Assembly (NCBI RefSeq): GCF_000379665.1
Contig: NZ_KB903368.1
Coordinates: forward strand, 248,001 to 312,000
Length of the DNA stretch: 64,000 nucleotides
Source: Butyricimonas synergistica DSM 23225
GTDB taxonomy: Bacteria > Bacteroidota > Bacteroidia > Bacteroidales > Marinifilaceae
Direction of reading: 5' to 3'
The position numbers were made by a program, and so were the translations under genes. This document shows positions 17,475-25,976 of this stretch, one piece after another (position 1 is the first letter of the stretch; every line of letters begins with the position of its first letter). The notes beneath the pieces were generated by a model. It saw only the letters and a program-made list of their open reading frames with translations. It ran no database searches and was not told the DNA's origin.

Positions 17475-17528
17475 TAGCGAAGGATATGCGACTATCCCCC
17501 GCTAGTTGATAAGCCTCTTGCCGGAGGC
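17475..17528 (+). promoter_or_regulatory. Two-hairpin leader between fecR and susC (locus B)
   Basis: The first hairpin is TAGCG / CGCTA plus GGATA / TATCC around a 6-base loop, with a 2x2 internal loop (17475-17504). The second is GCCTC / GAGGC with a 6-base loop (17513-17528). The spacer before the second susC (36083-36136) has the same two-hairpin plan. It may lower readthrough, set the ratio of regulator to receptor, or mark an mRNA 5' end. Confidence 0.5.
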
Positions 17529-17559
17529 ATAACTTTAAACTTAAATCAATTTCAAAAGT

Positions 17560-20500
17560 ATGAAAAAAAAACGTAGGTGTACTCATTTATGGGTGACAAA
17601 AGTGAAAAATTTGTTGCTTGGTGTGCAAGTGGCAGTTTGCTTATTCCTATCAGGAGGTCGAGTTGCACAGGCTATGACGGATGAGCCGTTGATCAATCTT
17701 TCGATGAAGGATGTGCCGGTAAAGGATGTCATTTGGGCTATCGAGAAACAGTCGAAACTGGTGTTCGTGTATAACACCAGGGATTTGGACCAAGCGGGTA
17801 AGATTGATATTGAGATCAAGGACAAAACGGTGCGGGAGGCTCTTGATATTTGTTTGAAAAACACGGGACTAGAGTATGAAATACAACAGAATACCGTGAT
17901 TATTAAACGTAAACAAGAGAAAGCTCCGGAGATAGAGAAATTTGTGGTCAAAGGAAAGGTCGTGGATCGGGATAGCGTGCCCTTGCCGGGGGTAACGATT
18001 GTCTTGAAGGGAACCGCATTGGGCGTTGTTTCCGATAAAGACGGAAAGTTTAATTTCGAAATCCCGAAGATGGATCATCCGATACTTGTTTTTTCATTTG
18101 TCGGGATGCAGACACAAGAACATCAATACACGGGGAAGTCGGAGATCCGGATCACGATGATCGAGGATGTAAAGAGTATGGAAGAGGTCGTGGTAACCGG
18201 AATTTTTACCCGGAAAGCGGAGAGCTTTACCGGGGCGGCAAAAACATTCCGGAAAGACGAGTTAAAACGGGTTGGGAATACCAATATATTTCAAAGTTTG
18301 AAGAACTTGGATCCTTCTCTTAAAATTTTGGAAAACAGAACAATGGGCTCCGATCCGAATTCCTTACCGGATATGAGGTTGCGAGGAACTTCTTCTTTTC
18401 CTGCAGAAGGTGGTGATATTAATCTGAAAGGGAATTACCAGTCGCAGCCCAATCAGCCATTGTTTATCCTGGACGGTTTTGAAACGACGGTGGAAACCGT
18501 GTTCGACCTGGATATGAACCGGGTAGAGAGTATCACGATATTGAAAGATGCAGCTTCTAAAGCGATTTACGGTTCAAAAGCCGCTAATGGAGTGGTGGTT
18601 ATCGAAACGGTGGGGCTCGGAGTAGAAGGAGTGCGGGTGACTTACACGGGCAATCTGGATTTGGAAATGCCCGATTTGACTAGTTATAATTTGTGTAATG
18701 CCGCAGAGAAACTGGAAGCCGAAAGGCTTGAAGGGAGTGTATACGGGGATTCGTATACCGGGATGAGCAAGTATTACGAACGATTGAAGCTTGTTAAGGA
18801 AGGTTTGGATGAGTATTGGTTGTCTAAACCTTTGCGTGTTGGCGTTGGACAGAAACATGCTCTCACGTTCGAAATGGGAAACAAGGAGATGAAAACGCTT
18901 TTTAACGTGGCGTATAGTAACGTGGAAGGTGTCATGAAAGAATCTTATCGCAATACTTTCTCGGGAACAGCACAAATATCTTATCGCAAATCGAATTTTT
19001 TGTTTCGGGATATAGCCACGATTACCCGAAATAAAACACAGGATTCACCTTACGGTACTTTCAGTGAATACGCAAAGGCTAATCCTTATTCCCCGGCATA
19101 TGATGAAAAGGGTGAACCGATGGAAGATTATGCACGGGGTACTTATTCGGAAAAGTCTCCCTTGTATAATGCTAAAACGAATACTAAAGACCAGACTTCT
19201 TATTTGAGTTTCACGAATAATTTTTATATCGAGTGGACGATTATTGAGGGGCTGAAAGCGACGGGACGGGTAAGTTTTACGACAAAACGGAGTGATGCGG
19301 ACGAGTATTATCCTTATAATCATACCAGTCAAAACAATTATAGCCGGGACGTGTATTACAAGAGAGGCGCTTATACCTTGAACACGGGAAAAAGCAACTC
19401 GGTATCGAGTGATATCTATTTGAATTTTTCAAGGACATGGGGTAAACATACTTTGTTTGCCAATGCGGGATGGAATATTTCGGAGAATGAGTATATGGAG
19501 ATTATAAACGAAGCGCAGGGTTACAAGACAGGCAGTATGGACGAGTATATCTTCGGGATGATGTATAAAGAAGACGGTAAACCTTCCGGTAGCAGTTCTA
19601 AAAACAGGAATGTCGGGGTGTTGGGAGTTTTTGCCTATACTTATGACGATCGATTTTTATTGGATGCTACTTTGCGTGGAAGTGCGGCGTCTGTGTTCGG
19701 GACTGATAAGCCTTGGGCTACTTTCTGGAGTGTCGGGTTAGGTTGGAACCTGCATAACGAGAAGTTTATTCGGGATTGGGGGTTCTTGGAGCAATTTAAA
19801 GTAAGGGGTTCTATCGGTTACACGGGTAACCAGAATTTCCAGTCCAATAAAGCGGTGGCAACTTATAAATATTATATGAAGGAAAATTACAATTACTATT
19901 GGAGTGGTGCTTATTTGAGTAATATGGAAAATCCGGCGCTTCAATGGGAGTTGAAAAAAGATTATAACGTGGGACTTGATATGAAAATAAAAGGTGTTAC
20001 GCTGACTTTTGATTGGTATACTTCCAACACGGAAAATCTTGTATCACAGATCACAATACCTGCTTCAACCGGATTTACTTCTGTTAGCGAGAACCTTGGG
20101 TTGGTGCAGAACCGGGGTGTGGAGATTTCATTGGGTGTTAACGTTATCAATCGTAGGGACTTCTTTTTGAATGTGAATGGTAATATAACCACGAATAATA
20201 ATAAATTGAAGAAGTTGTCGGATGCGATGAAGACGTTCAACGAGAATCAGCGGGCTTTGGCTGCCAAGGAAGATCGAGTTACACCGGTGGAGATGTATTA
20301 TGATGGGATGCACATGAATACGATTTGGGCTGTTCCTTCCCTGGGAATCGATCCGTCTGATGGTTATGAGATTTATTTGAACCGGGACGGACAGATGACA
20401 AAACAATGGAAAGCCGAAGATATGGTTGCAGCCGGGGTTGCTGATTCTAAATATAACGGTAATTTCGGTTTGAACGGCGAGTACAAAGGGGTTGGTTTGA

Positions 20501-20931
20501 GTGTCGTGTTCACTTTTCTCGGAGGAGGAGAACTTTACAATCAGACGTTGGTAGATCGGGTCGAAAATGTCAATATTACTTATAACGTGGATAAACGGGT
20601 TTTGTCGGGGAGATGGAAACAACGGGGAGATCAAACACAATTCCGGAGGATTAAGAATTTAGGTGATACATATATCATGGGAAATATGCAGGAATCGGAT
20701 TATACGCGAGCCACGACTCGTTTCGTGCAGAAGGATAACGAGTTGAATTTATCTTCTTTGAGTGTGTATTATGATTTTCCGCGTGCATGGATGAAGCATA
20801 TTGGGTTTGAGAGAGTGAGATTACAAGCCAATATGAATGATGTTTACAAGTGGTCATCGATTAAGATCGAACGGGGGACATCCTATCCGTTTGCTCGGAC
20901 GTTGAGTTTTTCTTTAACAGCAACTTTTTAA
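17560..20931 (+). CDS. SusC-family TonB-dependent receptor with STN signalling domain
   Basis: A 1123-residue outer-membrane importer. In order: a signal region (about 1-40), an STN domain that contacts FecR (about 45-115; INLSMKDVPVKDVIW), a carboxypeptidase-like beta domain (about 128-205; GKVVDRDSVPLPGVTI), a plug (about 210-350; the LKDAASKAIYGSKAANGVVVIET signature in parts) and a 22-strand barrel ending in Phe (SLTATF). It forms the locus B importer with the SusD that starts 12 bases later. It is clearly different from the SusC at 36163, so its substrate probably differs. Confidence 0.95.
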   Translation: MKKKRRCTHLWVTKVKNLLLGVQVAVCLFLSGGRVAQAMTDEPLINLSMKDVPVKDVIWAIEKQSKLVFVYNTRDLDQAGKIDIEIKDKTVREALDICLKNTGLEYEIQQNTVIIKRKQEKAPEIEKFVVKGKVVDRDSVPLPGVTIVLKGTALGVVSDKDGKFNFEIPKMDHPILVFSFVGMQTQEHQYTGKSEIRITMIEDVKSMEEVVVTGIFTRKAESFTGAAKTFRKDELKRVGNTNIFQSLKNLDPSLKILENRTMGSDPNSLPDMRLRGTSSFPAEGGDINLKGNYQSQPNQPLFILDGFETTVETVFDLDMNRVESITILKDAASKAIYGSKAANGVVVIETVGLGVEGVRVTYTGNLDLEMPDLTSYNLCNAAEKLEAERLEGSVYGDSYTGMSKYYERLKLVKEGLDEYWLSKPLRVGVGQKHALTFEMGNKEMKTLFNVAYSNVEGVMKESYRNTFSGTAQISYRKSNFLFRDIATITRNKTQDSPYGTFSEYAKANPYSPAYDEKGEPMEDYARGTYSEKSPLYNAKTNTKDQTSYLSFTNNFYIEWTIIEGLKATGRVSFTTKRSDADEYYPYNHTSQNNYSRDVYYKRGAYTLNTGKSNSVSSDIYLNFSRTWGKHTLFANAGWNISENEYMEIINEAQGYKTGSMDEYIFGMMYKEDGKPSGSSSKNRNVGVLGVFAYTYDDRFLLDATLRGSAASVFGTDKPWATFWSVGLGWNLHNEKFIRDWGFLEQFKVRGSIGYTGNQNFQSNKAVATYKYYMKENYNYYWSGAYLSNMENPALQWELKKDYNVGLDMKIKGVTLTFDWYTSNTENLVSQITIPASTGFTSVSENLGLVQNRGVEISLGVNVINRRDFFLNVNGNITTNNNKLKKLSDAMKTFNENQRALAAKEDRVTPVEMYYDGMHMNTIWAVPSLGIDPSDGYEIYLNRDGQMTKQWKAEDMVAAGVADSKYNGNFGLNGEYKGVGLSVVFTFLGGGELYNQTLVDRVENVNITYNVDKRVLSGRWKQRGDQTQFRRIKNLGDTYIMGNMQESDYTRATTRFVQKDNELNLSSLSVYYDFPRAWMKHIGFERVRLQANMNDVYKWSSIKIERGTSYPFARTLSFSLTATF

Positions 20932-20943
20932 CGGGTAACCTTT

Positions 20944-22482
20944 ATGAAAACGAGATTATTAATTTTATTGACAGTGTTCAGCCTTGTCTTTATTTCTTGC
21001 GAGGACTGGTTGAAAGTAGATTCCTCAACGGAAGTATCACAGGATGATATGTTTTCTTCGGACGAGGGTTTCCATGCAGCATTGACGGGCGTGTATATCG
21101 GGATGACTTCGAAGGATTTGTACGGAATGCATTTAAGCTGGCATATGTTGGATTATTTGGCGCATTATTATTGTTTGATTTCGGGAAGTAATGATATATA
21201 CTTGCATAGCCATCAATACAAGAATGCCCGGGTGTACCCGTATGTAAAAAATGCGTGGAACGGTTTGTATAATTTGATAGCGAACTGTAACAATATTTTA
21301 GCCAAGTTGGAAGAGCATAAATCGGAGTTAGATCCGGTAAATTATCAGTTGGTAAAAGGTGAAGCATTGACCTTAAGAGCCTTTTTCCACTTCGATTTGA
21401 TGAGGATGTTCGGGTACGGTAATTTGAGAAATCGGGATGTGTCCTCCAAGAAGGCAATTCCGTACGTGACTACGTTTAGTAAAGATGTTACGCCTCAGTT
21501 GTCTTATGCCGAAACGTTTAAGTTGCTGAAAGATGATTTGCTGGAAGCCATTGAGTTACTTTACGGGGAAGACGGAAAAAATTGTTACCGGATTACAGGG
21601 GATGATGATTTTTTTGATAATGGTCCGAATGGGAGTGACTACGGTTTCTTTAATTATTTTAGTTACCAAGACTCTCCCCGGGTGGATTATTATGTGGCAA
21701 AGGCTCTTTTGGCTCGTGTCTATATGTGGGAAGGAACAGACGAGGGATACGCCAAAGCCGTGGAGATTGCCGAAGAGTGGTTCTTGACAGAAGATGATTT
21801 AGGACAGGATAGTTGGGATTGGGTGTCTCGTTCCCGGGTGACGCATTCAAATGTGCTTTATCGAGATAGAACGTTTTCCCAAGAACATATTTGGCATCTT
21901 GCCGTGAACAAGTTGAATGATATTATGGGTCAATGGTTGGATGCATCGAACCCGAATGCGACATATGAACGCGTGTTTTTGACTCAGAATGTAGCATTTA
22001 CTATTTTTGAAGTGGGGCAAGGGAATGACGTTGGCGTGGATGATTATCGTTATTCTTATTTGTTGCAGCCCCAGGGATCCGGTTTGAATAATTATGCCAC
22101 GTTGAAGCTGGATCAATGTGACGGGGAAACGCAGTATGGGGAAATAATACCTTTGATCAGTACTCCGGAAATGTATTATATCTGTGCAGAAGTGTTTGCT
22201 GAACAAGGAAACCTGAAAAAGGCCATTGGTTATTTGAATACGGTACGGCAGGCACGGGGGATTATGCGGGATTTGGATGAAAATCTGAGTTATCAGGAAG
22301 TGAAAGAAGAAATACTGAAAGAGTACCGGAAAGAATTCGTGAGTTTGGGGCAACTTTTCTATTTCTATAAACGCTGGGGCGTGGAGAACGTTGTCGGGTA
22401 TGCCAATCCGATGGGTGATTCCGAGTATATTCTGCCTTATCCTGACGAAGAGGTAATATCAGGAAATAGAGTACAGTTTTAA
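20944..22482 (+). CDS. RagB/SusD family lipoprotein (locus B)
   Basis: A 512-residue lipoprotein (lipobox FISC, Cys19) with SusD-like TPR helices: the LVKGEALTLRAFFHFDLMRMFG segment is the family hallmark, and the C-terminus has YICAEVFAEQGN...LNTVRQARG. It binds substrate at the cell surface and closes the SusC barrel. It lies between susC and a DUF4843 lipoprotein gene, a common order in this phylum. It is only distantly similar to the two other SusD proteins of the window. Confidence 0.95.
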   Translation: MKTRLLILLTVFSLVFISCEDWLKVDSSTEVSQDDMFSSDEGFHAALTGVYIGMTSKDLYGMHLSWHMLDYLAHYYCLISGSNDIYLHSHQYKNARVYPYVKNAWNGLYNLIANCNNILAKLEEHKSELDPVNYQLVKGEALTLRAFFHFDLMRMFGYGNLRNRDVSSKKAIPYVTTFSKDVTPQLSYAETFKLLKDDLLEAIELLYGEDGKNCYRITGDDDFFDNGPNGSDYGFFNYFSYQDSPRVDYYVAKALLARVYMWEGTDEGYAKAVEIAEEWFLTEDDLGQDSWDWVSRSRVTHSNVLYRDRTFSQEHIWHLAVNKLNDIMGQWLDASNPNATYERVFLTQNVAFTIFEVGQGNDVGVDDYRYSYLLQPQGSGLNNYATLKLDQCDGETQYGEIIPLISTPEMYYICAEVFAEQGNLKKAIGYLNTVRQARGIMRDLDENLSYQEVKEEILKEYRKEFVSLGQLFYFYKRWGVENVVGYANPMGDSEYILPYPDEEVISGNRVQF

Positions 22483-22500
22483 CATTAAAAATGTATAATC

Positions 22501-23241
22501 ATGAAATATTTGATAAAACAATATTTTGTCTTGTTTGTTATCACGTGCGTGGGGATATATGGATGTTCCGACAGTGATATCATGTATTACGAGGGTGGGA
22601 ATGCCTTGCATTTCATGAAACTTCGACAGGGGTTGTCGTTTATGACGAACATGGAAGCCGAGAAGGATACGATGTTTATTAAAGTATTGCTCGTGGGGAA
22701 TCCCGTGAATGTGGAACGGGAGTTCGCCGTGGAGGTGGTGAGTGATTCCAACACGACAGCAACATCCGACCAGTATCGCATCGTGAAGGCGACAGTACCA
22801 GCAAATGATACTATTGGTACTCTCGCCTTGGAAGTGTGTAATCCGGAATTTTTAAATATAGAGGAGTCGACGTTAAAGTTGAAATTGGCTGTGAAAGATA
22901 ACGAGTATTTTAAAGCCGGAGGATGGTTGAATTATGTCACGATTCAATTAACATGGACCACAGATTTAGTACAACCTGAAACATGGAATGCGATGCGTTT
23001 CTTCTTTACTTCGAAATATTCTTCTAATGTTTATCGGGCTATTATAGCGTCTACGGGTTTGACGGAATTCTGGTATTATGATCCGGATCCAGAAACGGGT
23101 TACCGGTTAGATCAATACGAAGGATGGGTGTATGGGAAAAAATTTGCAGATTGGGTTCGGGAATACAATCGAACGCATGATGACGTGTATCGCCATGATG
23201 ATGGTGCATATAAAGGTGAGGAAATTATACCTATATATTAA
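22501..23241 (+). CDS. DUF4843-type lipoprotein
   Basis: A 246-residue lipoprotein (GIYGC, Cys22). The beta-rich body resembles the DUF4843 family found next to SusCD pairs: a start with YYEGGNALHF, then DTMFIKVLLVGNPVNVEREFAVEVV and a later WLNYVTIQLTW. These proteins are thought to be surface-exposed helpers of the SusCD complex; the exact role is unknown. It begins 18 bases after susD and is followed 12 bases later by the PKD-like lipoprotein. Confidence 0.82.
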   Translation: MKYLIKQYFVLFVITCVGIYGCSDSDIMYYEGGNALHFMKLRQGLSFMTNMEAEKDTMFIKVLLVGNPVNVEREFAVEVVSDSNTTATSDQYRIVKATVPANDTIGTLALEVCNPEFLNIEESTLKLKLAVKDNEYFKAGGWLNYVTIQLTWTTDLVQPETWNAMRFFFTSKYSSNVYRAIIASTGLTEFWYYDPDPETGYRLDQYEGWVYGKKFADWVREYNRTHDDVYRHDDGAYKGEEIIPIY

Positions 23242-23253
23242 TCTAAAAAATAG

Positions 23254-24867
23254 ATGGATATGAAAAGATATTTATTATATATGCTGTTGATTCTTTGGAA
23301 TGTGAGTTTCTTTACAGCGTGTTTTGATGATAAAAGTACGGATGCCGATCATCCGATTCCGGATATTGTGATAGATACTACTGGAATACCGGAAACATCT
23401 AAAGTCGTGCAATATGGGCGTTTGAGTATTCGACCGAAAGTTACACGGGATAATGGGGATAATTCTGATTTGTCATATAAATGGATGTTGAATACTATCG
23501 CGGATGATAATCTGAATTCGGGAGCAAAATCTCATTATATATGTATAGGGGAGAATGAAGTACTGGATACAACCATATTTTTAACACCTAACGAAACGTC
23601 TTATTTTTTGTGGTACCAAGTTACGGACAATAAAACACAATATCGGCGGGATATCTTGTGGAATGTACTTGTGCAGTCGGCTTATAACGAGGGAATATTA
23701 ATTGTGGAAACGAAAGACGGGAGGAATACGGATTTCTCTTTGATTGAGGGGAAACAATTTACCGAGGGGTGGACTGCTGCAGATAGAATCAGTCATGATT
23801 TATATAGTTCTGTAAACGGTAGTACAATGGAAGGTTTGGTTAAACAGGTGTGCCATTCGTATAATACCAATAATCAGGTGAAATCAAAACGGTTGTATTG
23901 CATCGGGGATGATTTTTACACTTTGGTGGATGGTTTGGAATATGAACTTGTGGGACGGGATTTTGAGGTGATCTATGATAATACGCTTACCATGAAACCG
24001 AATCAGATATTTTATTGTGGCTCTAATGTGGTTTGGGTAAATGATGGAAATATTTATCCTTTTTCGGCTAATTTGGCTCGGGATTATCCGAATATACAGA
24101 TTCCGATGAAGTATGCGGTGCAAGAGGGGGAAGCGCAGGTGATGAAAGTTTCCAGCGTGGATAAATGTATAGCATATACACATCAATCTTCCAGTTCTAC
24201 TACGGCTTGGGGGGTGTGGTATGATAAGGAGGGTGGTCGATTCTTGTGCCAAAAGAGTAATCCTTATGTAAAAAGTAATATAGCGACTTTAGAATCCGAT
24301 GCGGAAAGACCTTTTGATCCGAATAATGTACCAGGATTGGAAACCGCATATGCTGCCATTGGAGTGGATGATAATTTCTTTATGGTGATGAGGAACACAA
24401 TCACAGGTGCTTATCAAATTTACGTGATTGAGCGAACTACTTCCAAGGCAAAATATCTTTATGATATTTCTGGAAATGAGATGGATGATGCCGTGGGGTA
24501 TGTGGTGAGTGAAGATGGAAACGTGGTGTATTTTGCCACTTCAACACAGATTTACGCTATTGTGTTGGGAGGTGTGGCGCCACAAGTAAATTTGCTTTAC
24601 ACGGTGACTTCCGGTGAAATTACTCATTTCTCGATGTTCCGGCAGGCATGGTATCTTTTGGATCCTCGGAAGTATGTTTCCGGGGTCGGGTATAAAACGC
24701 CGATTGATACGCATGAGCATTTGTTGTTAGCGGGAGTGTGGAATGGTAACGAAGGGACTCTTTACACGATTCCGATCGTGAGTCCTAGTGGTGGAACGAT
24801 AGATGCGAATGGTATTAAACCTTATACTGGGTTTGGAAAGATTTTAACGGTTGTTTCTCAACAGTAA
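23254..24867 (+). CDS. PKD-like family surface lipoprotein
   Basis: A 537-residue lipoprotein (lipobox FTAC, Cys23). An Ig/PKD-like N-terminal region (about 35-140; GRLSIRPKVTRDNGDNSDLSYKWML) is followed by a beta-propeller-like body with repeated strand patterns (about 150-530). This matches the PKD-like lipoproteins that accompany SusCD and DUF4843 genes. It is probably a substrate-binding protein on the surface. It is the last gene of locus B. Met at 23260 is an alternative start. Confidence 0.8.
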   Translation: MDMKRYLLYMLLILWNVSFFTACFDDKSTDADHPIPDIVIDTTGIPETSKVVQYGRLSIRPKVTRDNGDNSDLSYKWMLNTIADDNLNSGAKSHYICIGENEVLDTTIFLTPNETSYFLWYQVTDNKTQYRRDILWNVLVQSAYNEGILIVETKDGRNTDFSLIEGKQFTEGWTAADRISHDLYSSVNGSTMEGLVKQVCHSYNTNNQVKSKRLYCIGDDFYTLVDGLEYELVGRDFEVIYDNTLTMKPNQIFYCGSNVVWVNDGNIYPFSANLARDYPNIQIPMKYAVQEGEAQVMKVSSVDKCIAYTHQSSSSTTAWGVWYDKEGGRFLCQKSNPYVKSNIATLESDAERPFDPNNVPGLETAYAAIGVDDNFFMVMRNTITGAYQIYVIERTTSKAKYLYDISGNEMDDAVGYVVSEDGNVVYFATSTQIYAIVLGGVAPQVNLLYTVTSGEITHFSMFRQAWYLLDPRKYVSGVGYKTPIDTHEHLLLAGVWNGNEGTLYTIPIVSPSGGTIDANGIKPYTGFGKILTVVSQQ

Positions 24868-24900
24868 AATTTGTAGTGTGTTTTGATTTAGACTGAATTC

Positions 24901-24916
24901 CCGTCGGTATTGACGG
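24901..24916 (+). terminator. Weak hairpin terminator after locus B
   Basis: CCGTC / GACGG with a 6-base loop lies 34 bases after the PKD-like gene, and a TTTTT run follows at a short distance. A second inverted repeat, TACCGG / CCGGTA (24971-24988), lies in the same 160-base spacer before the ABC genes. Either could end locus B transcription. Confidence 0.4.
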
Positions 24917-25027
24917 AAGGTGTTTTTGGGATTTTCCGAAAGACCGATGGGATTCTTTATTTTATACTCGTACCGGGTTTGACCGGTATGATATGGATGT
25001 ATTGTGTTTGTGAATTACTAAAAAATT

Positions 25028-25960
25028 ATGGAAAAAGCAATTGTAAAAGTAGAACACTTATCCCATCGCTATAGTGCGCAGTGGGCAATTCGGGATATTA
25101 ATTTCGAAATCAGTCAAAAAGGTGTAGTCGGGCTATTAGGCTCTAATGGTGCGGGAAAATCGACCACGATGAATATTATTTGTGGCGTGTTGAATCAGAC
25201 AGAAGGCGAGGTGTACATTAACGGAATCAGCTTGAGTGAACATCCGGTGGAAGCGAAGCAAAATATCGGATTCCTCCCGCAAAAGCCGCCTCTGTACGGA
25301 GATCTTAACGTGGACGAGTATTTGACGTATTGTGCCAATTTGAGATTGATGGACGAGAAACAGGTGAAACCGGCAGTGGAAGAAGCGAAACGGAGATGCG
25401 GAATTGCCCATTTCAGCCATCGTTTGATACGTAATTTGTCCGGGGGATACCAGCAACGCGTGGGAATAGCCCAAGCGATTGTTCATAATCCCGCCTTTGT
25501 CGTACTGGATGAGCCCACGAATGGTTTGGACCCGAATCAGATTGTAGAGATCCGGGAGTTGATTAAAGAGATCGCGAAAGACCGTTCCGTTTTGTTATCC
25601 ACGCATATTCTTTCGGAGGTACAGGCTACTTGTAATTATATCCGCATGATTGAAAACGGGCAAGTCGTGTTTGCCGGTACAATAGACGAGTTTGATAATT
25701 ACATCGAACCCGATACGTTTGTGGCGGAGTTTGAAAATAATCCTATTGCGGAAGAATTGGCTCGAGTGCCGGGAATCATTCGGGTAATTCCATTAACGGA
25801 AAGAAAATTCCGATTCCGTTTTGACGGGGGGCGTGATGTGATGCAACGTGTCATTGAGACAAGCGTGGCTAATGGATGGGGATTGAGTGAGATTACCTTG
25901 GAGAAGATTTCTCTAGACGAGATTTTTGCCCAGCTTTCCGGAAAGAGAGACAATAAATAA
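25028..25960 (+). CDS. GldA-like ABC transporter ATP-binding protein (first)
   Basis: A 310-residue ATPase. Walker A is GSNGAGKST (about residues 39-47), the signature is LSGGYQQR, and Walker B is FVVLDEPTNGLDP. The C-terminal 80 residues form the extra domain of the GldA/CcmA-type drug-export or motility class. It should drive the GldF-GldG fusion proteins that follow. The next start is 16 bases downstream. It is paralogous to the ATPase at 30621, sharing the opening VKVENLSHRYS-type motif. Confidence 0.93.
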   Translation: MEKAIVKVEHLSHRYSAQWAIRDINFEISQKGVVGLLGSNGAGKSTTMNIICGVLNQTEGEVYINGISLSEHPVEAKQNIGFLPQKPPLYGDLNVDEYLTYCANLRLMDEKQVKPAVEEAKRRCGIAHFSHRLIRNLSGGYQQRVGIAQAIVHNPAFVVLDEPTNGLDPNQIVEIRELIKEIAKDRSVLLSTHILSEVQATCNYIRMIENGQVVFAGTIDEFDNYIEPDTFVAEFENNPIAEELARVPGIIRVIPLTERKFRFRFDGGRDVMQRVIETSVANGWGLSEITLEKISLDEIFAQLSGKRDNK

Positions 25961-25976
25961 TTTAGAAAGGAAGTGT

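Noticed and set aside
25926-25976. Extended start of the first GldF-GldG fusion
   Set aside because: It would overlap the ATPase gene and add a charged tail before the first membrane helix; the ATG at 25977 aligns with the starts of the two paralogues.
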